DNA of 53,290 nucleotides from Gammaproteobacteria bacterium UBA7449 (GTDB lineage: Bacteria; Pseudomonadota; Gammaproteobacteria; Pseudomonadales; Pseudohongiellaceae). A program made the translations under genes and the position numbers. The notes under the pieces were generated by a model. That model saw only the letters and a program-made list of their open reading frames with translations. It searched no databases and was not told where the DNA came from. The stretch is taken from contig DLPV01000074.1 of assembly GCA_002477465.1 (NCBI GenBank), positions 18,478 through 71,767 on the forward strand, written 5' to 3'. Positions 1 to 8,030 of this stretch are shown piece after piece (within the stretch, counting starts at the first letter, position 1; every line of letters begins with the position of its first letter).

Positions 1-66
1 GCTTGGGCTTGGCGCTTGATCCAAGTGGTTACAAGACGGACGTATCTTAATGATGAGCGTGTGTTC

Positions 67-729
67 ATGAAGGCAAAAGTTAAGCAGACGGCTATATCTG
101 GCGAGTGTGACCACTCGAGATTGATCAGACCGGTATGGCTCGTTGTCGGGCTGCTGTTTGTCAGTGCCTGCGCCAGCTCCGCGCCGCGCAATGTCGCGAA
201 TGTCTGCTCCATATTCGAGGAACGACGCAGCTGGTATCGGGCAGCAAAAGCCGCGGAAGCCCGATGGCAGGTGCCGATTGCAGTCAACATGGCGTTTATT
301 TATCAGGAGTCCAGCTTCCGGGCCCGGGCGCGCCCGGAACGCAACCGCATTCTTTGGATCCTGCCTGGCCGCAGACCATCCACCGCCTATGGCTTCGCGC
401 AGGCGCTTGACTCCACCTGGGAAGACTATGAGAACCGTTCCGGCAACTACCGTGCATCCCGTGCCGATTTCGCCGACGCGATCGACTTCGTCGCCTGGTA
501 TAACGCCAATTCCCAGCGTTTTAGCGGAATCGCCAATACTGATGCGCGTAATCTCTACTATGCCTACCATGAGGGCATCGGTGGTTTTCAGCGCGGTAGT
601 TATCGCAGCAAGGAGTGGCTTTTACAGGCCGCAGATCGGGTACAATCCAATGCCGTTCGGTTTGACAGCCAACTCGCCGGTTGCCGGTCGGACCTGGACA
701 AAAACTGGTTTCAACGCTTGAATAGCTGA
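67..729 (+). CDS. SLT-type lytic transglycosylase-like lipoprotein
   Basis: This 220-residue protein begins with a hydrophobic segment ending in a lipobox (VSAC, Cys35), so it is predicted to be exported and lipid-anchored in the envelope. Residues about 65-185 look like a goose-lysozyme/SLT-type muramidase fold: a YQESSF motif with a candidate catalytic Glu81, followed by AYGFAQALDSTW and later AYHEG, the usual order in small SLT proteins. The role would be cleavage of peptidoglycan glycan strands. I chose the ATG at 67 because it gives a sensible signal peptide; the frame stays open to position 16, so a longer start is possible. It ends 81 bases before djlA on the same strand. The family assignment is by motif; the exact substrate and gene name are not certain. 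Confidence 0.75.
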   Translation: MKAKVKQTAISGECDHSRLIRPVWLVVGLLFVSACASSAPRNVANVCSIFEERRSWYRAAKAAEARWQVPIAVNMAFIYQESSFRARARPERNRILWILPGRRPSTAYGFAQALDSTWEDYENRSGNYRASRADFADAIDFVAWYNANSQRFSGIANTDARNLYYAYHEGIGGFQRGSYRSKEWLLQAADRVQSNAVRFDSQLAGCRSDLDKNWFQRLNS

Positions 730-810
730 GCCAGTCTGTCGACCACGTTCGGTACTGATCGCATCTTCGGTACACATTAATAGTCAAACTTTCGGGAGAG
801 GAGCTACTCA

Positions 811-1593
811 GTGAGTTGGTGGGGCAAGTTAGTTGGAGGAACATTCGGATTCATGATGGGTGGCCCCATAGGGGCTTTGTTAGGTGCTGCATTAGGCAAC
901 TACTTTGATGGAGGTCTGGACAGCATCTCCATGGACGAGACCCTTGGCATTGGCGCCACCGAACGGGTGCAGTATGTATTCTTTACGACCACCTTTGCCG
1001 TCATGGGTTATGTCGCTAAATCAGACGGCCAGGTCACCCGTGATGAGATTGCACTTGCTGAGCAGGTCATGCAGCAAATGCAGCTCAATGCTGAGCAGCG
1101 CAAGCTTGCTATCAGGCTGTTTGACGAGGGCAAGAAAGATGGCTTCCCAGTCCAAGAAATTCTTGCTCAGTTCAAGCAAGAGAGTCACCGACGCCGCAAC
1201 CTGGTGCAGATGTTCCTCGAGATCGTGATTGCGACCGCTCTGGCAGACGGTGAGCTGAACGTGCGCGAGCAAGATATTCTGGAGTCCCTTGCCAGCGATC
1301 TGGGTTGGAGCACAGACGATTTCCAACAGCTGCTTAGCATGGTGTCAGGGCAGGCGCAATTTGGCGAACAGCAGACGGCGCAGGAGAAGCTGGCCGTAGC
1401 CTATGAGTTGCTGGGGATTGATGCATCGGTCAATGATCAGGCGCTCAAGAAGGCCTATCGACGCCTGATGAATCAGCATCATCCCGACAAGCTAGTGGCC
1501 AAAGGCTTACCCGAGGAAATGATTGATATCGCGACGCAAAAGACCCAGGACATAAAATCAGCCTACGAGTTGATAAAATCCCACCGTGCCTGA
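811..1593 (+). CDS. djlA: DnaJ-like co-chaperone DjlA
   Basis: DjlA is a membrane-anchored J-domain protein that stimulates DnaK ATPase at the inner membrane. The 260 residues show the expected order: a glycine-rich N-terminal membrane segment (residues about 5-30, with GGTFGFMMGGPIGALLGAAL), a TerB-like helical domain (about 50-170), and a C-terminal J domain (about 190-260) with the HPD tripeptide near residue 227 in QHHPDKL. The start is a GTG preceded by a good Shine-Dalgarno (GGGAGAGGAG, around 793-803). Length matches the family (about 270 residues). It follows an SLT-type lipoprotein gene; no operon partner downstream because the next genes are on the other strand. Confidence 0.93.
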   Translation: MSWWGKLVGGTFGFMMGGPIGALLGAALGNYFDGGLDSISMDETLGIGATERVQYVFFTTTFAVMGYVAKSDGQVTRDEIALAEQVMQQMQLNAEQRKLAIRLFDEGKKDGFPVQEILAQFKQESHRRRNLVQMFLEIVIATALADGELNVREQDILESLASDLGWSTDDFQQLLSMVSGQAQFGEQQTAQEKLAVAYELLGIDASVNDQALKKAYRRLMNQHHPDKLVAKGLPEEMIDIATQKTQDIKSAYELIKSHRA

Positions 1594-1657
1594 ATAAGTT
1601 TGGGAACCCAGTGATGCTGCCGCCTTAGCCAGTTGCCGCGAAACTGACTTAAAGCTG

Positions 1658-2713
1658 TTAACGGAACGTCTCGTTAATATCCATCAAGACTTCATCCCCC
1701 GGGCAGAGGTCGTGCTCCGTCAACGCATTGAATGGTTTGTCTACCGTATCAGTCAATTCATGCAGGTCGGAGGTAGACTGGTTGATATAGAGCAAGCCGG
1801 TGGCAATTCTGCCTTGTTTCTTGTGCTGGTTGATATGGTGCAGGGCATTTTCCTGATCATAGGGATCATAGTTGCTGCCCGTCTTGTGTAAATGGATCAC
1901 CGAGCCATCGTGCAGCGTAATCTCCTTTTCCTTGCCAGCATCGTAGCTGGTGGTAATTTCTTTTCGCATTGGCACGAAATCAACCTGACTCAAAGCTACA
2001 TTGTTTTCCCAGGTATTCTTGTAGCCGTGGGTAGAAGCGTCGGTGTTGTTGAAGGTTACGCAGGGTGACACCACGTCAATAAACGCAAAGCCCTTGTGGC
2101 TGAGCCCCGCCTGGATTAGCGGCACAAGCTGTTGCTTGTCCCCGGAAAAACTTCTGGCGACAAAGCTGGCGCCTAACTCGATTGCCAGTGTGGCCATATC
2201 GATGTTGTCGTACAGGCTCTCTTCGCCGGATTTGGTTTTTGAACCAAGATCGGCGGTTGCAGAGAGCTGGCCTTTGGTCAGGCCATAGGTGCCATTGTTG
2301 GCGACGATGTAAAGCATGTTGATGCGGCGACGCACGATATGACAGAACTGGCCCAGACCGATAGAGGCGCTGTCGCCGTCGCCAGAAATGCCCAGATAAT
2401 AGAGTTCCTTGTTGGCAAGGTTGGCGCCGGTGGCAACCGAGGGCATGCGGCCATGTACTGCGTTAAATGCGTGGGCCTTACCGAGGAAATAGGAAGGAAT
2501 CTTGGATGAGCAACCTATGCCGGAAAGCTTGGCAACCCGATGGGGCTCCAAGGACATGTCTGCGGCCGCCTGGATTATTGCAGCGCTAATGGAATCATGC
2601 CCACAGCCCCCACAGAGAGTCGTGAGAGTTCCCTCATAATCGCGGCGGGTCAGGCCGATGTTGTTCGCCTGTAGCTGAGGGTGCTGAAACTTTGGCTTGC
2701 TGATATACGTCAT
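1658..2713 (-). CDS. korB: 2-oxoacid:ferredoxin oxidoreductase, beta (TPP-binding) subunit
   Basis: This 351-residue protein is the thiamine-diphosphate-binding beta subunit of a 2-oxoacid (probably 2-oxoglutarate):ferredoxin oxidoreductase, which decarboxylates the oxoacid to an acyl-CoA and passes electrons to an iron-sulfur carrier. Visible features are CGGCGHDS and GIGCSSKIP near the N-terminus (cluster cysteines plus TPP site), GDGDSASIGLGQ (metal/TPP motif) with NNGTYGLTKGQ, and SPCVTFNN carrying the last conserved Cys. I chose the internal ATG at 2713 because AGGAG lies just upstream of it; a longer in-frame start at 2740 would overlap korA. It follows korA by 16 bases and is the last gene of the operon. 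2-Oxoglutarate as substrate is inferred from the fused KorA partner. Confidence 0.9.
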   Translation of the reverse strand: MTYISKPKFQHPQLQANNIGLTRRDYEGTLTTLCGGCGHDSISAAIIQAAADMSLEPHRVAKLSGIGCSSKIPSYFLGKAHAFNAVHGRMPSVATGANLANKELYYLGISGDGDSASIGLGQFCHIVRRRINMLYIVANNGTYGLTKGQLSATADLGSKTKSGEESLYDNIDMATLAIELGASFVARSFSGDKQQLVPLIQAGLSHKGFAFIDVVSPCVTFNNTDASTHGYKNTWENNVALSQVDFVPMRKEITTSYDAGKEKEITLHDGSVIHLHKTGSNYDPYDQENALHHINQHKKQGRIATGLLYINQSTSDLHELTDTVDKPFNALTEHDLCPGDEVLMDINETFR

Positions 2714-2729
2714 TAAATTCTCCTGTCGC

Positions 2730-4580
2730 CTAAGATTCAACCTTGTCAGCTGCTGTTTGAGATTCCATTGAAGTCAGGATTGCGCGTTCGATATGTTGCG
2801 CGGTTATCAATACCCCGTTGTAGCTGAGGATTGACTCTACCTGCTCTTCATTTACATTGAGCTCGATCTTCAGCAGGCTCTTGAGTTGCGCGTCGCGATT
2901 CTGATCAATCACATAAACCCGGTCATGCCCGTCGATAAACGCCTTGATTGAGTCGTGCAGGGGAAAGGCCCGAACTCGAAGCGTGTCTACTTCGACGCCC
3001 TGACGGGCCAGTAGGTCGCGGGCCTCCTGAATGGCGCTGGTGGTGGTGCCGGTATAGAGCAAGCCAAGATTGTTACCGCTGTTGTCAATTTCTGGTTCCG
3101 GTAAATAATTCAAAGCGGTTCTGAATTTCTTGGCAATGCGGTCCATCACCTCGGCATAAACATCGCCGTCTTCGGTATAGGCGGCATAGGCATCGTGAGA
3201 GCTGCCGCGTGTGAAGTAGCTGCCTTTGTTGGGATGGGTGCCGGGATATGTGCGGTAGGGGATGCCGTCATCGTCTACATCGTTGTAGCGCCCAAATTTC
3301 TCGATTTCCTCCAGCTGTTTTGCATCCAGCACCTTGCCGCGATCATAGCTTCTGTCTTCGTCCCAACGGAGCGGATCGCAGATTTGCTCGTTCATGCCCA
3401 GTTCGAGATCGCTCATTACTATCACTGGTGTTTGCAAACGGTCAGCCAGGTCAAAGGCATCGATTGCGTATTCGAAGCACTCTTTGGGTGTCGCTGGAAA
3501 CAGCAGGATGTGTTTAGTGTCTCCGTGAGAGGCATAGGCGCAGCTTAGCAGGTCGCCCTGCTGGGTGCGGGTAGGCATTCCTGTGGAAGGGCCGACTCGC
3601 TGGATATTAAAAAGGACAACCGGTACTTCAGAAAAATAGGCGAGACCAAGGAATTCCTGCATGAGAGAAATTCCTGGGCCGCTGCTGGCGGTAAAGGCAC
3701 GAGCACCATTCCAGCCGGCGCCGATGGCAATGCCGATGGCGGCTAGCTCGTCCTCAGCCTGAACTACACTGAATTTCTGTTTGCCACTGCCGGGGTCAAT
3801 GCGCAGGCGTTTGCAGTATTTGCCAAAAGCGTCGACTACGGAGGTGGACGGGGTCAATGGATACCACGAAGCCACGGTAGCGCCGCCATACACGCATCCC
3901 AGGCCTACTGCAGCGTTGCCGTCCATGAGAATTTTGTTGTCGTTTTTGTCAGATGATTTTAGCTGTAGTTTCAGTGGGCAATCAAAGTCATCCATGGCAA
4001 ATTGATGGCCAAGCTCCAGAGCATGGATGTTCGGCAGGATGAGTTTTTCCTTGCCGCGAAACTGGTCGCTGACCAGGCCGGTAAGCACTTCGAAATCTAT
4101 ATTCAGCAGTGCCGCTAGAGCGCCAACATAAATTATATTTTTGAACAGCTGACGTTGGGGTGGTTTGTCGAACTCACTAATACAAATGTCTTTTAGGGGT
4201 ATTGGCAAATACTGGATGTCGTCGCGAAACAGATCCTCTGGCAGAGGCTTGGATGAGTCATACAACACATATCCGCCAGGCACCACGGCAGCAATGTCCT
4301 TGGCAATGGTTTGCTCATTCATTGCCACCATCAGATCTACGCCTTCCCGGCGGCCAAGATAACCCTGCTCATTGATGCGCACTTCATACCAGGTAGGCAG
4401 GCCCTGGATGTTGGAGGGGAATATGTTGTGCGGGCTGACCGGTATACCCATGCGAAAGACGGCCTTGGCAAACATATTGTTGGCACTGGCTGAACCGGAG
4501 CCGTTGACGTTGGCAAACTTGACTACAAAATCGTTGATTCGAGTGATTGCCTCGACCTTGGCGCTGGCGGGATTATTCAT
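2730..4580 (-). CDS. korA: 2-oxoacid:ferredoxin oxidoreductase, fused gamma-alpha subunit
   Basis: The 616-residue protein has the fused layout typical of KorA: an N-terminal gamma-type domain (residues about 15-190, beginning VVKFANVNGSGSASANN) followed by the alpha pyrimidine-binding domain (about 220-600, with NAAVGLGCVYGG, EDELAAIGIAIGAGWNGAR and TSSGPGISLMQEFLGLAYF). The TRTQQGDLLSCAYASHGD segment is the usual substrate/CoA region. The correct start is the ATG at 4580, which overlaps the stop of the upstream flavoprotein gene in an ATGA, showing translational coupling. With KorB it would interconvert 2-oxoglutarate, CoA and succinyl-CoA. Pyruvate or branched-chain oxoacids cannot be excluded from sequence alone. 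Confidence 0.9.
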   Translation of the reverse strand: MNNPASAKVEAITRINDFVVKFANVNGSGSASANNMFAKAVFRMGIPVSPHNIFPSNIQGLPTWYEVRINEQGYLGRREGVDLMVAMNEQTIAKDIAAVVPGGYVLYDSSKPLPEDLFRDDIQYLPIPLKDICISEFDKPPQRQLFKNIIYVGALAALLNIDFEVLTGLVSDQFRGKEKLILPNIHALELGHQFAMDDFDCPLKLQLKSSDKNDNKILMDGNAAVGLGCVYGGATVASWYPLTPSTSVVDAFGKYCKRLRIDPGSGKQKFSVVQAEDELAAIGIAIGAGWNGARAFTASSGPGISLMQEFLGLAYFSEVPVVLFNIQRVGPSTGMPTRTQQGDLLSCAYASHGDTKHILLFPATPKECFEYAIDAFDLADRLQTPVIVMSDLELGMNEQICDPLRWDEDRSYDRGKVLDAKQLEEIEKFGRYNDVDDDGIPYRTYPGTHPNKGSYFTRGSSHDAYAAYTEDGDVYAEVMDRIAKKFRTALNYLPEPEIDNSGNNLGLLYTGTTTSAIQEARDLLARQGVEVDTLRVRAFPLHDSIKAFIDGHDRVYVIDQNRDAQLKSLLKIELNVNEEQVESILSYNGVLITAQHIERAILTSMESQTAADKVES

Positions 4581-6352
4581 ACATTCACCGCCTTGGCTGT
4601 GTTGTAGAGGTATTTGCGCATGTCCCAGGCGCTGGTAGGGCAGCGCTCGGCACAGAGGCCGCAGTGGAGGCAAAGATCCTCGTTCTTGGCCATGATGCGC
4701 TTGGTAGGGAGCGTCCCGGACACAAATATATCCTGGGTCAGGTTTTCCGCCGGTGCCAGCATGCGCTGTCTTAAATCCTGCTCATCGCCATTGCCGGTAA
4801 AGGTGATGCAGTCAGTAGGGCAGATATCAACACAGGCGTCACATTCGATGCAGAGTTGATCGGTGAAAACGGTCTGCACGTCGCAGTTGAGACAGCGCAT
4901 GGTCTCATTGAGCGCAAGCTCCGGGTCGAAGCCCAGTTCGACCTCCATGTTGATGTCGTTTAGCGTCTGTTCCTTGGCGGCGTGGGGTACGGCATAACGT
5001 ACGTCATTGCTGATGTCGTTGTCGTACGACCACTGGTGGATACCCATTTTCTGACTCTCCAGCGTAGTCAGGGGGTCAGGTCGCTCATTGAGCTCCTGGT
5101 CATTGCAATGTAGATGGATAGACAGCGCGGCATCGTGGCCATGGGCTACGGCAGTGATAATGTTGTCAGGCCCGAGTGCAGCATCGCCACCAAAAAACAC
5201 TCGCTCATGAGTTGACTGAAAGGTTTTCTTGTCCAGTACAGGAACTTCCCAGCGATCAAACTCGATGCCGATATCGCGCTCGATCCAGGGGAAGCTGTTT
5301 TCCTGACCTATTGCACAGATCACATCATCACAGGGAATGATGACTGGGTCTTCTCCGGTTGGGATCAGCAGGCGCCGTCCGTTGTCATCTAACTCTTTGC
5401 GAACCTTCTCAAACTCCATGCCCACAAGCTTGCCGTTTTTAAGCACGTATTTTTTAGGTACATGGAAATTTAGAATAGGAATATCTTCCGCGATAGCATC
5501 TTCTATTTCCCAGGGAGAGGCTTTCATTTCATCAAAGCCGCTGCGTACAGCAACCGTGACATCTTCGCCTCCCAGGCGTTTTGAAGTACGGCAGCAGTCC
5601 ATGGCTGTGTTGCCGCCGCCGAGCACGATCACCCGCTTACCGATTGCATCGATATGCTCAAAGGCCACATTCGCGAGCCACTCGATGCCGGTATGGATAT
5701 TCTCAGCGGCTTCTTCGTGACCGGGCAGTTCGAGGCGTTTGCCGAGCGGGGCGCCGGTGCCCACGAAGATGGCATCGTAATGTTCCTGCAGCATGGCCTG
5801 CATGCTGGTGATCTCTTCTCCAAACCGGCAATTCACCCCCATGTCCAGAATGTAGTGGAGCTCCTCTTCCAGCACCTCTACAGGCAATCGAAAGCGGGGT
5901 ATTTGCGTGCGCATGGCGCCGCCGCTAACAGCATCACGTTCAAACAGGGTTATTTCATAGCCCAGTGGCAAGAGATCACGGGCCACTGTTAATGAGGCGG
6001 GGCCAGCACCAATCAGGGCGATGTGCTTCCCGTTTTTCTGGTCGGGTACCTTGGGCAGGCGGTCCTTGATATCGGACTTGAAGTCGGCTGCAACTCTTTT
6101 CAGGCGGCATATGGCAACCGGTTGCTCTTCAACCCGCACGCGTCGGCAGGCGGGCTCGCAAGGACGGTCGCAGGTGCGGCCAAGGATGCCGGGGAAGACG
6201 TTTGAATGCCAGTTGATCATGTAGGCATCCGAGTAGCGCTTGGCTGCAATGAGTCGGATGTATTCGGGAACTGGCGTGTGGGCCGGGCAAGCCCACTGGC
6301 AATCCACCACCTTGTGGAAATAGTCGGGGTTGGAGATATCCGTAGGCTTCAT
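4577..6352 (-). CDS. GltD-like NAD(P)H/FAD oxidoreductase with C-terminal ferredoxin domain
   Basis: First gene of the KOR operon, 591 residues. The N-terminus has the cysteine pattern of glutamate synthase small subunits (CQWACPAHTPVPEYI and GRTCDRPCEPACRR), then an FAD dinucleotide fold (IGAGPASLTVARDL, about 112-125) and a second nucleotide fold (VLGGGNTAMDCCRTSKR). The C-terminal ~110 residues add a two-cluster ferredoxin: CIECDACVDICPTDC and CLHCGLCAERCPTSAW. There is no glutaminase/synthase partner nearby, so this is not a true GltD. The likely role is to move electrons between KorAB and NAD(P)H. Start ATG at 6352 has AAGGCGA upstream. ATGA overlap with korA supports one transcript and complex. 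Confidence 0.88.
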   Translation of the reverse strand: MKPTDISNPDYFHKVVDCQWACPAHTPVPEYIRLIAAKRYSDAYMINWHSNVFPGILGRTCDRPCEPACRRVRVEEQPVAICRLKRVAADFKSDIKDRLPKVPDQKNGKHIALIGAGPASLTVARDLLPLGYEITLFERDAVSGGAMRTQIPRFRLPVEVLEEELHYILDMGVNCRFGEEITSMQAMLQEHYDAIFVGTGAPLGKRLELPGHEEAAENIHTGIEWLANVAFEHIDAIGKRVIVLGGGNTAMDCCRTSKRLGGEDVTVAVRSGFDEMKASPWEIEDAIAEDIPILNFHVPKKYVLKNGKLVGMEFEKVRKELDDNGRRLLIPTGEDPVIIPCDDVICAIGQENSFPWIERDIGIEFDRWEVPVLDKKTFQSTHERVFFGGDAALGPDNIITAVAHGHDAALSIHLHCNDQELNERPDPLTTLESQKMGIHQWSYDNDISNDVRYAVPHAAKEQTLNDINMEVELGFDPELALNETMRCLNCDVQTVFTDQLCIECDACVDICPTDCITFTGNGDEQDLRQRMLAPAENLTQDIFVSGTLPTKRIMAKNEDLCLHCGLCAERCPTSAWDMRKYLYNTAKAVNV

Positions 6353-6572
6353 AAATCGCCTTTTATTGTTCTTTATAATGTTTTTTAGTTTTATATGCTT
6401 GTTTACCGGCTGGATTACGCGCCATTTCAGTCAGCAGTCTGGTGTTTCTTTGTTGGCTCAAACTCTTTCACTCACTGCGCCCTGAATCGAGCGGGCAGAG
6501 GCCGTGAGAAGCGCGAAGAATGAAACTAGTATAGGGAAATCATCTCGCTTTGTAAGCAGTTTGTGAGGCTTT

Positions 6573-7733
6573 TCAGGATAGCTGTTGGTTGATGCTGGCC
6601 TCGTGCAGTTTGTTATAGATTCGCACGCTGGCAATGCCCTGTAACGGTTCAAGCGCAGCTGCAAGCTGTTGCGCAAGGGCATCGGAAATCTGCGCCTGCC
6701 TGAGGGTAAGATCTACCTCGATACCGCGTTCCAGGTAATGCAATGATACTTCCTCAATCTGTTCCTCGGTTAGCAGGTCTTGCCAGCGTTCCTTGATACT
6801 CTCGAGCACGTTTTCCCGGCCAAGAAGCTCCATGTCATGCAAGGCTTTGTCGTGGTTATGGGTTTCGGGATCAATATGGACTATGACGTCGCCCACGTCG
6901 CTGAAATTTCCAGTCAGGCTGCGGCTCACTATTTCTCCCAGCTGATGCCCTTCTGATACGGATATCCGCGGATTAACCAGTAACTGTACCTCGAGGATTA
7001 TTTTGCCACCGGAGGAGCGACTGCGCAGTCGGGTCACCCCCAAAATGCCGTCCAGCGCCATAATGCAGCGCTGAATCTGTTGCCTTCGCTGTTTCGGGAT
7101 GGAGGTGTCAACCAGCTCTTTAAGGCTGTCCATACACAATTCCCAGCCAATGGTGGCAATGATGCAGGCAACGAAAATCGCGGCCAGCGTATCCATCCAA
7201 AAATAGCCCTGCTGGGCGCCGATTAATCCAATCAGTACCGCAACAGAGGAAATCGCGTCGGAGCGACTGTGCCAGGCGTTGGCTTTGAGGAGGTTGGAAT
7301 TCAGTCGTTTAGCCACCCGCATGGTGTAGTGAAAGATCCATTCTTTGCCGGCAATGGAAAGCAGGGCGATACCGAGACCCGCCGCTGCGGGTACTGGAAG
7401 GTCTTCAGTATTTTGAAGGCGTTCATAGCTGTCATAGAGCAGGACGGCGGCGGTACTGAAAAACACGATGCCCATGCCGATTGTGCCCAGGGTTTCAAAG
7501 CGGCCATGACCATAGGGATGTTCCTCATCGGGCGCCGCGTGGGCGAAACGCGCCACTAGCAAGACGAAAATATCGGTAATGGCGTCAGTAAGGGAGTGAA
7601 TCCCGTCGGTGACCAGGGCAAAAGACTGGGTGAGCGTGCCGCCAATGATTTTTAATCCAGCGAGAAACAAGTCCAGAGCCATGCCAATGAGAGTGACATT
7701 GATCGCCTGCGACTGGGTCGTACTACTGTCCAT
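6573..7733 (-). CDS. Cation diffusion facilitator family transporter
   Basis: A 386-residue CDF-family (FieF/ZitB-like) inner-membrane transporter that exports divalent metals (zinc, iron, cobalt or manganese) in exchange for protons. The N-terminal two thirds contains about six membrane helices with the family metal-site motifs: LVTDGIHSLTDAITD (HxxxD type, in helix 2) and AWHSRSDAISSVAVLIG (HxxxD, in helix 5). PDEEHPYGHGRFETLG is the hallmark loop between helices 2 and 3. The C-terminal cytoplasmic domain (about 215-385) is longer than in E. coli FieF (300 residues), with two consecutive stretches resembling the CDF dimerisation fold. Metal specificity cannot be read from the sequence. It stands alone on the minus strand, upstream of the region carrying the KOR promoter. 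Confidence 0.88.
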   Translation of the reverse strand: MDSSTTQSQAINVTLIGMALDLFLAGLKIIGGTLTQSFALVTDGIHSLTDAITDIFVLLVARFAHAAPDEEHPYGHGRFETLGTIGMGIVFFSTAAVLLYDSYERLQNTEDLPVPAAAGLGIALLSIAGKEWIFHYTMRVAKRLNSNLLKANAWHSRSDAISSVAVLIGLIGAQQGYFWMDTLAAIFVACIIATIGWELCMDSLKELVDTSIPKQRRQQIQRCIMALDGILGVTRLRSRSSGGKIILEVQLLVNPRISVSEGHQLGEIVSRSLTGNFSDVGDVIVHIDPETHNHDKALHDMELLGRENVLESIKERWQDLLTEEQIEEVSLHYLERGIEVDLTLRQAQISDALAQQLAAALEPLQGIASVRIYNKLHEASINQQLS

Positions 7734-7821
7734 ATGGGCTATGCTTCGACATATGAAGGCTGATCAGTGCGTTAAACTCTGTAAAAGCTTGGTTTGGAGT
7801 TACTGGGAAATTTTGGGGCAG

Positions 7822-7854
7822 AAAAAAAGCCCAACAACGCTGGTTGTTGGGCTT
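7822..7854 (-). terminator. Rho-independent terminator, minus strand
   Basis: Nine-base perfect stem GCCCAACAA / TTGTTGGGC (7829-7837 with 7844-7852) and a six-base loop. Reading the minus strand, the hairpin is followed by seven Ts (the A run at 7822-7828). It lies about 180 bases past the stop of the M16 protease gene and would end that transcript before the cation transporter. Confidence 0.8.
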
Positions 7855-7878
7855 AACATACTATCAAGGGAGAGATAA

Positions 7879-7926
7879 ATGAAACAAAACCCACAATTTT
7901 GCATGCCATCTACCTACAACTATTAA
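7879..7926 (+). CDS. Possible 15-codon small ORF with strong ribosome-binding site
   Basis: ATG at 7879 preceded at good spacing by AAGGGAGAG (7866-7874), followed by a 15-codon frame ending in TAA that reads MKQNPQFCMPSTYNY. I do not recognise it. It lies on the strand opposite both neighbours, just after the minus-strand terminator hairpin. No clear promoter was found. The strong Shine-Dalgarno sequence is the only positive evidence; chance occurrence is quite possible. Confidence 0.2.
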   Translation: MKQNPQFCMPSTYNY

Positions 7927-8030
7927 GACTGGGGTTTTGGACATTAGTTCCCGAGGCTGGAAAATATTTTTTCAAAATCTGGCCAAAGAGTGAAAAGTTA
8001 CATTAAAAAATCTGTAATACGCTGTAATAA

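Larger units (their letters stand above)
7734..8030. other. Non-coding gap between cation transporter and M16 protease genes
   Basis: About 300 bases without an assigned gene. It holds a strong minus-strand terminator (7822-7852) for the protease gene and, on the plus strand, a 15-codon reading frame with a good ribosome-binding site (7879-7926). The rest, 7927-8030, is AT-rich and I see nothing recognisable in it. Confidence 0.5.
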
